Shown here in pieces: positions 49,328-58,449 of a DNA stretch of 64,000 nt. Each line of letters opens with the position of its first letter. The first letter of the stretch is position 1. The notes beneath the pieces are model-generated. The model worked only from the letters and a program-made list of their open reading frames with translations. It did no database searches and was not told the DNA's origin. A program made the translations under genes and the position numbers. The stretch is from NCBI RefSeq assembly GCF_008704555.1, contig NZ_CP023702.1, positions 7,176,001-7,240,000 on the forward strand, in the 5' to 3' direction. The DNA is from Streptomyces nitrosporeus. Its GTDB lineage: Bacteria > Actinomycetota > Actinomycetes > Streptomycetales > Streptomycetaceae.

Positions 49328-50218
49328 TTGACAGACCAGCAGAGCGCGTGGAGGTTCACGGACGACCGGGGGCAGTCGGCGGCCGCGGCGCGAAGGCCGT
49401 CGAGAGTGCTGGCGTACGTCCAGGCGGGCGCGACCCTGGAGGACTTCGGGATACGTCCGGAGGGGATATTCGGCTCCGGGCACGACGGCCCGGAGCCCGA
49501 CCGGGCGAAGACCGGGGCGCTGCCCCTGGACGCGGTCGACTACCGCGGCGCGGGCGACGGCCTGGACGTGGAGACGCTGCTGCGCGGCGGGCCGGACCTG
49601 GTGGTGGCCGTCAGCTACGGACACGGCCAGATCTACGGGCTGGACCCGGACACCGCCAAGCGCCTGGAGGAACGCGTCCCGGTCGTGGTGATCGACGTGG
49701 GCCAGGCGCGCACACTGGACCGGGTCACCGACCGGTTCGCCGAGCTGGCGCGCTCGCTCGGGGGGACCCCGGACCCCGCTGCCGGCCGGACGCTGGAGGA
49801 GGCCAGGGCGCGGCTCACGAGGGCTCTCGCCGCCGCGGGGGAGGAGGGGCCCCGGGTGGTGGCCCTGTCACCGGCCGGCCAAGGGGAGGTGCACCTCGCC
49901 CGCCCCCACATGTGGCCCGAACTGCGGGTGCTGGCCGGGCTGGGCGTACGGCTCGTCGCCCCGGGGGAGGGACCCGGGATCAACTGGTCCACCGGCGGCT
50001 GGGACCGGGCGGCGGCGCTGCGGCCGGACATCGTACTCACGGACATCCGGTCCAACGCGGTCCCGCTCGACGGCATCGAGGACCCCGGCTGGGCGCCCGT
50101 GCGCGGGGGAGCGCACACCGTCGCGTGGAACCCGGAGCCGCTCTGCAGCCCCCAGGCCCACGCACGCTTCCTGCGGCTGGTCGCGGACGCGGTGGAGGAG
50201 GCGGCCCGTACGGACTGA
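49328..50218 (+). CDS. Periplasmic-binding-fold protein (FecB/PF01497 type) without signal peptide
   Basis: The 296-residue protein has the siderophore/metal-binding class III fold: RVLAYVQAGATLEDFGIRPE, then LLRGGPDLVVAVSYGHGQIY, VPVVVIDVGQARTLDRVTDR and a C-terminal LRPDIVLTDIRSNAVPLDG. There is no signal peptide or lipobox. The only start is TTG 49328, with GGAGGG about eight bases upstream. It is therefore predicted to be cytoplasmic, unlike a true uptake component. No permease or ATPase is adjacent. It could be a cytosolic metal or siderophore binder. Confidence 0.85.
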   Translation: MTDQQSAWRFTDDRGQSAAAARRPSRVLAYVQAGATLEDFGIRPEGIFGSGHDGPEPDRAKTGALPLDAVDYRGAGDGLDVETLLRGGPDLVVAVSYGHGQIYGLDPDTAKRLEERVPVVVIDVGQARTLDRVTDRFAELARSLGGTPDPAAGRTLEEARARLTRALAAAGEEGPRVVALSPAGQGEVHLARPHMWPELRVLAGLGVRLVAPGEGPGINWSTGGWDRAAALRPDIVLTDIRSNAVPLDGIEDPGWAPVRGGAHTVAWNPEPLCSPQAHARFLRLVADAVEEAARTD

Positions 50219-50245
50219 GGGATTCCGGATTTCGCCAAATAAATT

Positions 50246-50265
50246 TTGCAAAAATGCTTTTGCAA
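50246..50265. promoter_or_regulatory. ArsR-type operator TTGCAAAA-ATGC-TTTTGCAA
   Basis: Perfect 8-base inverted arms surround ATGC in a strikingly AT-rich patch, 28 bases before the ArsR-type gene. The position implies autoregulation and control of the downstream transporter. Confidence 0.75.
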
Positions 50266-50293
50266 TAGTGGTGGCGGGCTCTAGCCTGCCGTC

Positions 50294-50977
50294 ATGGACA
50301 ACGACGACTCGCGCCGGATGCTCGACCCCGGGGGCGACCCGGCGGCACTGAAGGCGCTCACCCACCCGCTCCGCCTCAGGCTGCTCGGACTGCTGCGGCA
50401 GCACGGGCCGGCCACGGCGAGTGAACTGGCCGCCACGACGGGCGAGTCGTCGGCGTCGACCAGCTACCACCTGCGGGTACTGGCCAAGCACGCCTTCGTC
50501 CAGGAGGCGGAGCACCGCGACGGACGGGAGCGCCGCTGGAAAGCGGTGCATTCCGTCACGTCGTGGAGCAACGAGGCCGTCATGGCCCTGCCGGGCGGGG
50601 AGGAGACACTGGGCTTCTTCCGGCGCCGGCAGCTCGAACACCTGGGGAACTCGCTGGAGCGGCACCAGGCGGACATCGCGTCGGCCCGGCTGGGGCGGGA
50701 GTGGCACGAGACGTCGGGCATCGACGACCTGATGCCCAGGCTGACGCCGGAGTCGGTCGGGGAGCTGTGGGAGACGGTCCGGTCCAAGATCGCCGAACTG
50801 ACGGACCGGGACCGGGACCGGCCCGGGACCGAACACGTGGTGCTGGTCGTGGCCGCACTGCCGCTGGCCGGCGGGGGACCCGCAGCCCCGGGACCGGACG
50901 AGCCGGACACCGGCACCCCGGAGCCCGGCCCCGTGCCCGCCCCGGCCCCCGGGCCCGCCGGGGAGGGGCGGCGGTGA
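50294..50977 (+). CDS. ArsR-type helix-turn-helix regulator
   Basis: The 227-residue protein has an N-terminal winged helix: ALKALTHPLRLRLLGLLRQH, then ASELAATTGESSASTSYHLR and VLAKHAFVQEAEHRDGRERR. A helical middle and an unusual Pro/Gly/Glu-rich tail (about the last 45 residues) follow. There are no metal-binding cysteine motifs, so it is of the HTH_20/ArsR subgroup paired with MFS exporters. The stop overlaps the GTG of the MFS gene (GTGA), and a perfect palindrome precedes it. Confidence 0.9.
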   Translation: MDNDDSRRMLDPGGDPAALKALTHPLRLRLLGLLRQHGPATASELAATTGESSASTSYHLRVLAKHAFVQEAEHRDGRERRWKAVHSVTSWSNEAVMALPGGEETLGFFRRRQLEHLGNSLERHQADIASARLGREWHETSGIDDLMPRLTPESVGELWETVRSKIAELTDRDRDRPGTEHVVLVVAALPLAGGGPAAPGPDEPDTGTPEPGPVPAPAPGPAGEGRR

Positions 50978-52335
50978 CCGGCGCCGCGCCGGAGGGCGCC
51001 GCCCACCGGAAACCGGACGTCCGGGGCCCCGCGTTCGAACGAGCCGCCCGCCGCCGCTACGCCACGGTGTCCTTCCTCTTCTGGCTGCCCATAGGACTGG
51101 CCGGCGCCTCCATGGTGCTGCTGTTCACCGAACGCGGCCTGGCCCTCGCCGCCGTCGCCGGAGCGTTCGCCGCGCACTCCCTCACCGCCGCCGCCCTCGA
51201 ACTCCCCACCGGCGGGCTCTCCGACGTCATCGGCCGCCGTGCCGTCCTCGTCGCCGCGGGGGTGCTGGACCTGGCCGCCCTGCTCCTCATCGGCCTCGGC
51301 ACGGCCGGCTGGGTACTCGCCTTTGGGATGGCGCTGATGGGCGCGGGCCGTGCCCTGTCCAGCGGCCCCGCCGAAGCCTGGTACGTCGACACCGTGAACG
51401 CCCACGCCGGGCCCGGGGCCGACATCCGTACCGGGCTGGCGCGCGGCAGCTCCGCCCAGTCGGCGGCACTCGCGCTGGGCATGCTGCTCGGCGGCGCCCT
51501 GCCCTGGCTCCTCGGTCCCGGCTCCGCCCCGGGCGCCGCGCTCCGCACGGCCACGTCCGGCACGGTCCTGCCGCTCTCCGTCCCCGCCCTGCTGGGCGCG
51601 GCGGTCGAGATCGCCTTCATCGGCTACGTACTGACCGCGCTGCGTGAGGCGCCCCGCCCCCGGACCACCCTGCGCGCCGTACTCACCGGCGTCCCGGCCG
51701 CCGTCGCCGACGGCGTGAAACTGGGCGGCCGGGACGCCGTGATCCGGCGTGTCCTGATGACCTCCGCGGCCGTGGGCACCGCGCTGGCGGCCCTCGAACT
51801 GCTCACCCCCGGGCGGGCCGCGGAGCTCACCGGGACCGCCGAGTCCGGTGCGGTGCTGTTCGCCGGGCTGGCCGCGACAGGATTCGTCTGTTCGGCTCTG
51901 GGCAGCCAGCTCGCCCCCTACGTCGCCAGGCGCGCCGGAAGCGGCGAGCGCGCCGTCCTGGTGAGCCTCGCCGCGGGGGTGACGGGCCTGCTGGCCCTGG
52001 GGGCCACCGTGACCTCGTCGAGCGCGTCCGCCCAGGCCGTGGCCGTCGCCGGGTACGCCCTCGTCTACCTCGCCCTCGGCGCCGCGGGCCCCAGTGAGAA
52101 CGAACTGCTGCACCGCCGGGTCGAGGGGTCCGCCCGGGCGACCGCCCTGTCCGTCCAGTCGCTCTGCCTCCAGCTCGTCGCCGCGGCCGGCGGACTGGCC
52201 GTCGGCGCGCTGCCCGCGGGCCCGCTCCCGTGGCTCCTCGCCGCCGCGGTGCTGCTGGCCGGCGCCCTGCTGTGGACCCGGCGCCCCGCCCCCGCTCCCG
52301 TACCGGCCCCCGCGGCGGAGACCGGCGGCGGGTGA
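50974..52335 (+). CDS. MFS transporter
   Basis: The 453-residue protein has about twelve membrane helices. The loop 2-3 motif LPTGGLSDVIGRRAVLVAAG is the MFS motif A. It opens RRRYATVSFLFWLPIGLAGA. The start overlaps the regulator stop, so the two are one operon. This pairing is common for actinobacterial drug or metabolite exporters, but the substrate is unknown. Confidence 0.92.
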   Translation: MTGAAPEGAAHRKPDVRGPAFERAARRRYATVSFLFWLPIGLAGASMVLLFTERGLALAAVAGAFAAHSLTAAALELPTGGLSDVIGRRAVLVAAGVLDLAALLLIGLGTAGWVLAFGMALMGAGRALSSGPAEAWYVDTVNAHAGPGADIRTGLARGSSAQSAALALGMLLGGALPWLLGPGSAPGAALRTATSGTVLPLSVPALLGAAVEIAFIGYVLTALREAPRPRTTLRAVLTGVPAAVADGVKLGGRDAVIRRVLMTSAAVGTALAALELLTPGRAAELTGTAESGAVLFAGLAATGFVCSALGSQLAPYVARRAGSGERAVLVSLAAGVTGLLALGATVTSSSASAQAVAVAGYALVYLALGAAGPSENELLHRRVEGSARATALSVQSLCLQLVAAAGGLAVGALPAGPLPWLLAAAVLLAGALLWTRRPAPAPVPAPAAETGGG

Positions 52336-52465
52336 CGGGCGGCCGGTGGAGGGCGGGGAGCGGCGGCCCGGGGCCGTGCTGCTCCGTACGGATGCCCCGG
52401 ATCGCGCCGGAGGCGCCCGCCCGCGAGGCTGGGCCGGTCGATCCGAGTACCCCCAGGAGCAGACG

Positions 52466-52729
52466 ATGCAGCAGGACAAGCACCCCGACTACCGGCCCGT
52501 GGTCTTCCGTGACCGTTCCGCCGGCTACGCCTTCCTGACCCGTTCCACCGCCTCCAGCGACCGGACCATCGACTGGGACGACGGCAACACCTACCCCGTC
52601 GTCGACGTCGAGATCTCCGCCGAGAGCCACCCGTTCTTCACCGGCAAGGCACGGGTCGTCGACACCGAGGGGCAGGTCGCGAAGTTCGAACGCCGCTACG
52701 GGGACGAAGGGCGGGAGGGCACCCCCTGA
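52466..52729 (+). CDS. rpmE2: Ribosomal protein bL31, type B (zinc-independent paralogue)
   Basis: The 87-residue protein starts MQQDKHPDYRPVVFRDRSAG and has SHPFFTGKARVVDTEGQVAK FERRYG. It lacks the CxxC zinc-binding cysteines of type A L31, so it is the C-minus paralogue that replaces bL31A under zinc limitation. CAGGAG precedes ATG 52466. I searched by eye for a Zur box upstream and did not find a clear one. A long-armed hairpin follows. Confidence 0.95.
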   Translation: MQQDKHPDYRPVVFRDRSAGYAFLTRSTASSDRTIDWDDGNTYPVVDVEISAESHPFFTGKARVVDTEGQVAKFERRYGDEGREGTP

Positions 52730-52760
52730 TCCGTGCGCACGGCCCCGCCCGCCCGGTGCC

Positions 52761-52811
52761 CCCGCCTGCCCGGCGTCCGCGGCCGGGGTCCGGGGACACC
52801 GGGCAGGCGGG
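52761..52811 (+). terminator. Hairpin with 13-base arms after rpmE2
   Basis: CCCGCCTGCCCGG (52761-52773) pairs perfectly with CCGGGCAGGCGGG (52799-52811) across a 25-base loop, about 30 bases past the L31 stop codon. Confidence 0.65.
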
Positions 52812-52933
52812 AGCCCACGGCCGGCGGGGGGCGGGCGCGGTGGTCTCCCGGGCACCGGGCAGAATCTGCGGCGGGGACCCGGCGGCCGACGTACCGGACC
52901 CCTGCCGCCGGCGCTTTTCCAGGAGAGACCCCC

Positions 52934-53887
52934 ATGCCCGACCGCCCCGCCCTGCTGGTCATCGGCGAATGCGTCGCCGACGTCGTCCGGCAGCCCCCCG
53001 GGGCGGACCGGGTGCACCCCGGCGGCAGCCCCGCCAACGTCGCCCACGGCCTGGCCCGGCTGGGCCATGACACCACCCTGTTCACCCAGCTCGGCCCCGA
53101 CGCCCACGGACGGCTGATCCGCGACCACCTGACCCGTGCCGGGGTCCGGGTCCGGACCGACGGGGCCACCGCCCCCACCCCGGCCGCCGCCGTCACCCTG
53201 GACGGCCACGGCCGCGCCGCCTACACCTTCGACATCGGCTGGTCCCTGTCCGGCACCGCCCCCGCCGGGCGGAGCCCGTACCGGCACGTGCACACCGGAT
53301 CGGTCGCCGCCGTCATGGAACCCGGCGCGCGCACCGTCCTCGCCGCCGCCGAGGCCCTGCGGGACACCGCGACCGTCAGCTACGACCCCAACGTGCGGCC
53401 CGGGCTGATGGGGGACCGCACCGAGGCGGTCCGCCGCGTCGAACGCTGCGTGGCGCTCAGCGACGTGGTCAAGGCCAGCGACGAGGACCTGGAATGGCTC
53501 TACCCCGGCCGCCCGCCGGAGGAGTCCGCCGCGCGCTGGCTGGACTCGGGACCGGCCCTCGTCCTCGTCACCCGCGGCGCCGACGGGGCCCTGGCCCTCG
53601 CGCCCGGCACGGCCGCCCGCGCGAGCGCGCCGGCCGTGCGGGTCGCCGACACCGTGGGGGCCGGCGACGCGTTCATGTCCGGCACCCTGCACGCGCTCGC
53701 CGCGCACGGACTCCTCGGGAACGGCGGCCGGGCGCGCCTGCGCGCCCTCGGCCCGCACACCCTGGACGACGTACTGCGCCACGCGATCGCGTCCGCCGCC
53801 GTGACCGTGTCCCGGCCCGGGGCCCTGCCCCCCGGCACCGGCGAACTCGCCGAAGCGCTCGGCCGTACCCGGGGCCCTGCTCGCTGA
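52934..53887 (+). CDS. PfkB family carbohydrate kinase (fructokinase-like)
   Basis: The 317-residue protein has PfkB signature 1 (VHPGGSPANVAHGLARLG) and signature 2 (DTVGAGDAFMSGTLHALA, with the catalytic Asp). YDPNVRPGLMGDR lies in the middle. It phosphorylates a sugar with ATP; fructose is the usual substrate for this subgroup but is not proved. AGGAGA sits eight bases before ATG 52934. No transporter is linked. Confidence 0.9.
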   Translation: MPDRPALLVIGECVADVVRQPPGADRVHPGGSPANVAHGLARLGHDTTLFTQLGPDAHGRLIRDHLTRAGVRVRTDGATAPTPAAAVTLDGHGRAAYTFDIGWSLSGTAPAGRSPYRHVHTGSVAAVMEPGARTVLAAAEALRDTATVSYDPNVRPGLMGDRTEAVRRVERCVALSDVVKASDEDLEWLYPGRPPEESAARWLDSGPALVLVTRGADGALALAPGTAARASAPAVRVADTVGAGDAFMSGTLHALAAHGLLGNGGRARLRALGPHTLDDVLRHAIASAAVTVSRPGALPPGTGELAEALGRTRGPAR

Positions 53888-53924
53888 CGGTGTCCTAGGC
53901 CCCGTCCCGGTCGTTCAGCACTGT

Positions 53925-55784
53925 ATGACCGTGACCCTTACCGAGACCGCTCCACCGTCCACCGCCGAACTGCTGACCGGGGTCCTACTCGGCAGCGGCT
54001 ACCGTCGGGAACACGGGTTCTGGCAGCGGCTGATCAGCACAGAACCGTTCCGCCGCCCGGCCGGCGGAACCCCCGAGGAGCACCTGGCCCTCGCCTACGA
54101 GCGGCTGAGGGTGCTCAACCGCTCCCTCGACAGCGGGGCCCGCCTCGCCGCCGACACCCGCGCCCTGGCCGCCCTGCACGAATGGCTCGGCCCGGTGGAC
54201 CCCGCCCTCGCCACCGTCGCCGGCATCCACTACAACCTCTTCCTCGGAAGCCTCCTGGACCACGACCCGGCAGGACGGCGGGACCTGTCGGACTACCTCA
54301 CGATGCGGAGCATCGGCACCTTCCTCTGTACGGAGGTGGCCCACGGCAACGACGCGGCGGCGATGGAGACCACCGCCGCCTACGACCGCGAACGCGACGG
54401 CTTCGTCCTGAGCACCCCGAACGCCGGGGCGCAGAAGTTCATGCCGAACACCAGCCCGGCCGGCGGCCCCAAGTCCGGGCTCGTCGCCGCGCGTCTGACG
54501 GACGGCGGAACGGACCACGGCATCCGCCTGTTCCTGGTGGCCCTGACCGACGGCGTACGCCCCCTGCCGGGCGTCCGGGTGCGGCCGCTGCCGGCCAGGA
54601 TGGGCAGCCCCGTCGACCACTGCCTGACCTGGTTCGACGATCTGTTCCTCGAACGGGACGCCCTGCTCGGGGCGTTCGAGGCGTACGGCGGCCGGAAGGA
54701 GTCCGGCGCCCTGCGGGCCGAACGCCGCCGCCACTTCCTGGCCTCCATCGGCCGGGTGACCCCCGGCAGGATTTCGATGAGCGCCTGCGCCGCCGGGTCG
54801 GCCCGGGCCAGCCTCGCCGTCGCCGTCCGCTACGGCGGCCACCGCACGGTGTCGGCGGCCCGGGGCACCCGGCAGGTGCCGGTCAACGCCTTCCGGACGC
54901 ACCACGGTCCGCTCGCCTCGGCCATGGCCACGGTCTTCGCGATGAGCCTGCTGCACCGCCGGGTCCTCGACCGCTGGGAGGTCTGCACCGAGAAGGAGCG
55001 GGTGGAGGCGGAGCGCCTGGTCTCGGTCGCCAAGGCGTGGATCACCTGGCAGGCCAGGGGAGTGATCGTCCAGTGCCGCGAACGCTGCGGCGCACAGGCC
55101 CTCCTGGAGAACAACGGCATGAGCGACCGGGTCACCGGCATCGAGGGCGCCATCACCGCCGAGGGCGACAACATCGCCCTGTACGCCAAGGCGGCCGGAG
55201 AACTCCTCCTCACCCCCTCACCCGTGCGCGAGAGCGCCCGCCGCGTCCCGGGCACCGGGGACCTGGCCGACCCCCGCTTCCTGGGCGAACTCGTCGCCGC
55301 GCTGGAGGACATCTGGTTCACCCGGGCCAGGGAACGCGCGCTGCGCCACCCCGACGACGACAAGCTCGGCCGCTGGAACGCCGCCGCCGGCCCCGCCGTG
55401 CGCGGGGTGGAGGCCTACGCCTACCGGCAGGCGGCCGAGGCCTACGCACAGGCCCGCGCCCTGCTGCCGGAAGGCGCCGCCCGGGAGCGGCTGACCGAAC
55501 TGGAACGGCTGTTCACCGTCGAATGGGTGGCCCGTAACAGCGGCGACCTGCTGGCCGCGGGGCTGCTGGACGCCGGACAGGTCGCGGCGCTCCCGGAGAT
55601 CACCGAGGAGCTGATCGCGGCCGTCGCCGCGCACGCCCCCGAACTCGCCGAGTCCTTCGCCCTGCCCGCGGAACTGCTCGCCGACTGGCCGATCGCGGGC
55701 CCGGACCACGCCGACGCCTACGACGACCCGGACGGGTCCTGGCACCGCGGACCGGCCGCCCCCGCCGGGGAGGGAGCGGCATGA
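53925..55784 (+). CDS. Acyl-CoA oxidase/dehydrogenase family flavoprotein
   Basis: The 619-residue protein is about the size of acyl-CoA oxidases rather than dehydrogenases. Recognisable are TFLCTEVAHGNDAAAMETTA (FAD-binding beta region), FVLSTPNAGAQKFMPNTSPA, MGSPVDHCLTWFDDLFLERD and a C-terminal helical half with LVSVAKAWITWQARGVIVQC RERCGAQALLENNGM. It oxidises an acyl-CoA with transfer of electrons to O2 or a carrier. It lies 37 bases downstream of the kinase and overlaps the next small ORF by four bases. The substrate is unknown. Confidence 0.88.
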   Translation: MTVTLTETAPPSTAELLTGVLLGSGYRREHGFWQRLISTEPFRRPAGGTPEEHLALAYERLRVLNRSLDSGARLAADTRALAALHEWLGPVDPALATVAGIHYNLFLGSLLDHDPAGRRDLSDYLTMRSIGTFLCTEVAHGNDAAAMETTAAYDRERDGFVLSTPNAGAQKFMPNTSPAGGPKSGLVAARLTDGGTDHGIRLFLVALTDGVRPLPGVRVRPLPARMGSPVDHCLTWFDDLFLERDALLGAFEAYGGRKESGALRAERRRHFLASIGRVTPGRISMSACAAGSARASLAVAVRYGGHRTVSAARGTRQVPVNAFRTHHGPLASAMATVFAMSLLHRRVLDRWEVCTEKERVEAERLVSVAKAWITWQARGVIVQCRERCGAQALLENNGMSDRVTGIEGAITAEGDNIALYAKAAGELLLTPSPVRESARRVPGTGDLADPRFLGELVAALEDIWFTRARERALRHPDDDKLGRWNAAAGPAVRGVEAYAYRQAAEAYAQARALLPEGAARERLTELERLFTVEWVARNSGDLLAAGLLDAGQVAALPEITEELIAAVAAHAPELAESFALPAELLADWPIAGPDHADAYDDPDGSWHRGPAAPAGEGAA

Positions 55785-55993
55785 GCGCCGTAGGCCGGCG
55801 GCCCTGTGGACCGTGCCCCGGGCAGGGCGGGCTGCGTGAGGCCCTGGAGGCCGTCGGGCTGCGCGCCGTGCTGCTGGCCTACTGGGGCACGACGTCCGTG
55901 CTGGCCCGCCGGCAACCGCCCCGCCCGAAGCCCGGCGAATCGGTTCACCAGAGCTGGGGCACGGAATGCCCGACGGGAGGACACCCACGCTGA
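55781..55993 (+). CDS. Small ORF coupled to acyl-CoA oxidase gene, unknown
   Basis: The 70-residue frame starts in an ATGA overlap with the acyl-CoA oxidase stop, which suggests translational coupling. The sequence MSAVGRRPCGPCPGQGGLRE ALEAVGLRAVLLAYWG has one amphipathic helix and two CxxC-spaced cysteines near the start. I recognise no family. It ends before the riboswitch region. It may be real but could be chance. Confidence 0.4.
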   Translation: MSAVGRRPCGPCPGQGGLREALEAVGLRAVLLAYWGTTSVLARRQPPRPKPGESVHQSWGTECPTGGHPR

Positions 55994-56095
55994 CGGAACA
56001 GCACGGCACGGCCCGCGCCCGCGGGGCCCCGGTACCGGACACCTCCGTACGGGCCCCGCAGGCCCCCGGCCGCTGCGTGATAGCTTGCACGGGCC

Positions 56096-56260
56096 AGTCA
56101 CACTCCACCTGGAGTCAGGGAATCCGGTGCGAATCCGGAGCTGACGCGCAGCGGTGAGGGGGACGGGCGGGGCCACGGCCACTGGGACACCGCATCTGTC
56201 CTGGGAAGGCGCCCCGTCCGGACGATCCCGAGTCCGAAGACCTGCTGGCCACCGCCCCCG
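56096..56260 (+). ncRNA. Cobalamin (B12) riboswitch
   Basis: The conserved core is clear: GGGAATCCGGTGCGAATCCGG (56118-56138), GCTGACGCGCAGCGGTGAG, the B12 box GCCACTGGG (56178-56186), CTGGGAAGGCG and GAGTCCGAAGACCTGC near the 3' end. It lies directly upstream of a corrinoid ABC transporter gene set. Binding of adenosylcobalamin should reduce expression, normally by hiding the RBS in actinobacteria. Confidence 0.95.
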
Positions 56261-56320
56261 CCCGGGGGCGGTACCCGTACCGGGCTTCGCGCAAAGAGCC
56301 CCGAGACGCAGAGGGACCCC

Positions 56321-57370
56321 GTGCCGTCCATACCCATCGCCGTACGCCGAACCGCCCTGCTCCCCGCGGGAATCCTCCTGCTGGCCGCCTGCACCGGCCA
56401 GGGCGCGGGCATCTCACCCGGCGCCGCACCGGACGACGGCGCCGTCGGCCACCCCGTGACGCTGAAGAACTGCGGACGCACCGTGACCGTGGAGGCCGTA
56501 CCGTCCCGGGCGGTCTCCCTCAACCAGGGATCCACCGAGATCCTGCTCTCCCTCGGCCTCGCCGACCGGCTCGCCGGCACCGCCACCTGGACCGACCCGG
56601 TGATGAAGGGGCTGGAGAAGGCCAACGCCACCGTGGAGCGCATCGCCGACAACCAGCCCTCCTCCGAGAAGGTCCTCGGCCTGGAACCCGACTTCGTCAG
56701 CGCCTCGTTCGAATCCACCCTCGGCAAGGGCGGCGTCGCCTCCCGTGAACAGTTCGCGCAACTCGGCGTACCGACCTACCTCTCCCCGGCCGACTGCGGC
56801 GCGAAGGACAACAGCGGCAGCGGCGACGGCGTGCGCGCGAAGCCCGTGACCATGGACGACGTCTACGGTGAAGTACGCGACCTGGCCGAGGTGTTCGGCG
56901 TTCCCGAGCGGGGCGAGGAACTGGTCGCCGAACTCGACGGCCGCGTCGAGGCCGCGACCCGGGGCATCGACGCCTCCGGCACCACGCTGCTCTACTGGTT
57001 CGCCAACTCCGAAGCGCCCTACCTCGCCGGCTGCTGCGGGGCGCCCGGCGCCATCACCGGGGAACTCGGCGCGAAGAACGTCTTCGACGACACCCACGAG
57101 GAGTGGCCCCAGGTCAACTGGGAGACGGTCGCCGACCGCAACCCCGACGTCCTGGTCATCGGCGACCTGACCCGTGAGTCGCAGACCGCCGAGAGCGCCG
57201 CCAGGAAGATCGGGTTCCTGGAGTCCAACCCCGCCACCAGGAACATGGACGCGGTCAGGAACAAGCGCTACGTACTGCTCAGCGGCCAGGCCATGAACCC
57301 GTCGATCCGTACCGTCGAGGGCATCGAACTCGTCGCCGCCGGGCTGCGCTCCTTCGGACTCTCCGGGTGA
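56321..57370 (+). CDS. Cobalamin/corrinoid-binding lipoprotein of ABC transporter (BtuF-like)
   Basis: The 349-residue PF01497 binding protein has a lipoprotein signal (LLPAGILLLAACTG). The fold begins AVSLNQGSTEILLSLGLADR, with LAGTATWTDPVM and LGLEPDFVSASFES. The riboswitch upstream makes cobalamin or a corrinoid the likely ligand. GTG 56321 follows GAGGGA. The gene overlaps the permease gene by four bases. Confidence 0.92.
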   Translation: MPSIPIAVRRTALLPAGILLLAACTGQGAGISPGAAPDDGAVGHPVTLKNCGRTVTVEAVPSRAVSLNQGSTEILLSLGLADRLAGTATWTDPVMKGLEKANATVERIADNQPSSEKVLGLEPDFVSASFESTLGKGGVASREQFAQLGVPTYLSPADCGAKDNSGSGDGVRAKPVTMDDVYGEVRDLAEVFGVPERGEELVAELDGRVEAATRGIDASGTTLLYWFANSEAPYLAGCCGAPGAITGELGAKNVFDDTHEEWPQVNWETVADRNPDVLVIGDLTRESQTAESAARKIGFLESNPATRNMDAVRNKRYVLLSGQAMNPSIRTVEGIELVAAGLRSFGLSG

Positions 57371-58449
57371 CCCTCACCGGAAGGAGGCCCGCCGTCCGCC
57401 CCCGGCCGTCGCCCGCGACGGGCCCCCGGAGCGCGCGGGCACTGCGCGACGGGCTGCTGTGGACCGCCGGGACGGCCCTGCTGCTCCTGTCCGTCGCCGT
57501 CGCCGTCACCATCGGCCCCGCGCGGATCTCCGTCCCGGACGTGTGGTCCGCCGTCGCCGCGCACCTGGGCCTCGGCGACACCCGGCTGACCCCGATCCGG
57601 GACGGCATCATCTGGAACCTGCGCATGCCCCGCACCCTGCTCGCCGCGGTCTGCGGGGCCGGGCTCGCGGTGTGCGGCACCGTCATGCAGTCACTGCTCC
57701 GCAACCCGCTCGCCGACCCCTTCGTCCTCGGCGTCTCCTCCGGGGCGTCCACCGGAGCCGTCGCCGTGGTCGTCCTGGGGGCGGGCGGGGGAGCGGTTTC
57801 GGTCCCGGCGGGCGCGTTCGCCGGCGCCCTCTGCTCCTTCGCGCTGGTCATGCTGCTCAGCCACACACTCGGCGGCACCACCGACCGGGTCGTCCTGGCC
57901 GGGGTCGCGGCCATGCAGCTCTTCTCCGCGCTCACCTCGTTCGTCGTCATGACCGCCGCCGACGCCGAGCAGACCCGCGGCGTGCTGTTCTGGCTGCTCG
58001 GCTCGCTGAGCGGGGCCGGCTGGACCGACGTCCGGGTCTGCGCCGCCGTACTGGCCGTCACCCTGCTGATCTGCCTCGGCCACGCCCGTACGCTCGACGC
58101 CTTCGCGTTCGGCCAGGACGCCGCCGCCGCACTCGGCGTGCGGGTGACCCGCACCCGGACGGTGCTGCTGTGCACCACGGCGCTGCTGACCGCGGCCCTG
58201 GTCAGCTCCGCGGGCGCCATCGGCTTCGTCGGCCTCGTCCTGCCGCACGCCGCCCGCGCGCTGGCCGGTTCCGGGCACCGGAGGCTGCTGCCCGTCACCG
58301 CCCTCGCCGGGGCGGTGTTCCTGGTCTGGGCCGACACCCTCGCCCGGACCGTGCTCGAACCCCAGGAGGTGCCCGTCGGCGTGGTCACCGCCCTCGTCGG
58401 GGTGCCCGCCTTCGTCCTCGTCCTGTACCGCACCCGGAGGACCGCATGA
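57367..58449 (+). CDS. Cobalamin ABC transporter permease (BtuC/FecCD family)
   Basis: The 360-residue FecCD-type permease has about ten helices. Typical motifs are LRMPRTLLAAVCGAGLAVCG, NPLADPFVLGVSSGASTGAV and GAIGFVGLVLPHAARALAGS. The start overlaps the binding-protein stop (GTGA), and its stop overlaps the ATPase start (ATGA). Confidence 0.94.
   Translation: MTLTGRRPAVRPRPSPATGPRSARALRDGLLWTAGTALLLLSVAVAVTIGPARISVPDVWSAVAAHLGLGDTRLTPIRDGIIWNLRMPRTLLAAVCGAGLAVCGTVMQSLLRNPLADPFVLGVSSGASTGAVAVVVLGAGGGAVSVPAGAFAGALCSFALVMLLSHTLGGTTDRVVLAGVAAMQLFSALTSFVVMTAADAEQTRGVLFWLLGSLSGAGWTDVRVCAAVLAVTLLICLGHARTLDAFAFGQDAAAALGVRVTRTRTVLLCTTALLTAALVSSAGAIGFVGLVLPHAARALAGSGHRRLLPVTALAGAVFLVWADTLARTVLEPQEVPVGVVTALVGVPAFVLVLYRTRRTA

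Noticed and set aside
52380..52465. Zur box upstream of rpmE2
   Set aside because: Zinc control is expected for the zinc-independent L31, but I could not find a TGAAAATGATTTTCA-like palindrome in this GC-rich stretch.
56700..56725. tRNA-like GTTCGAATCC T-arm motif
   Set aside because: It is in frame inside the cobalamin-binding protein gene (codes for SFESTL), and no cloverleaf surrounds it.
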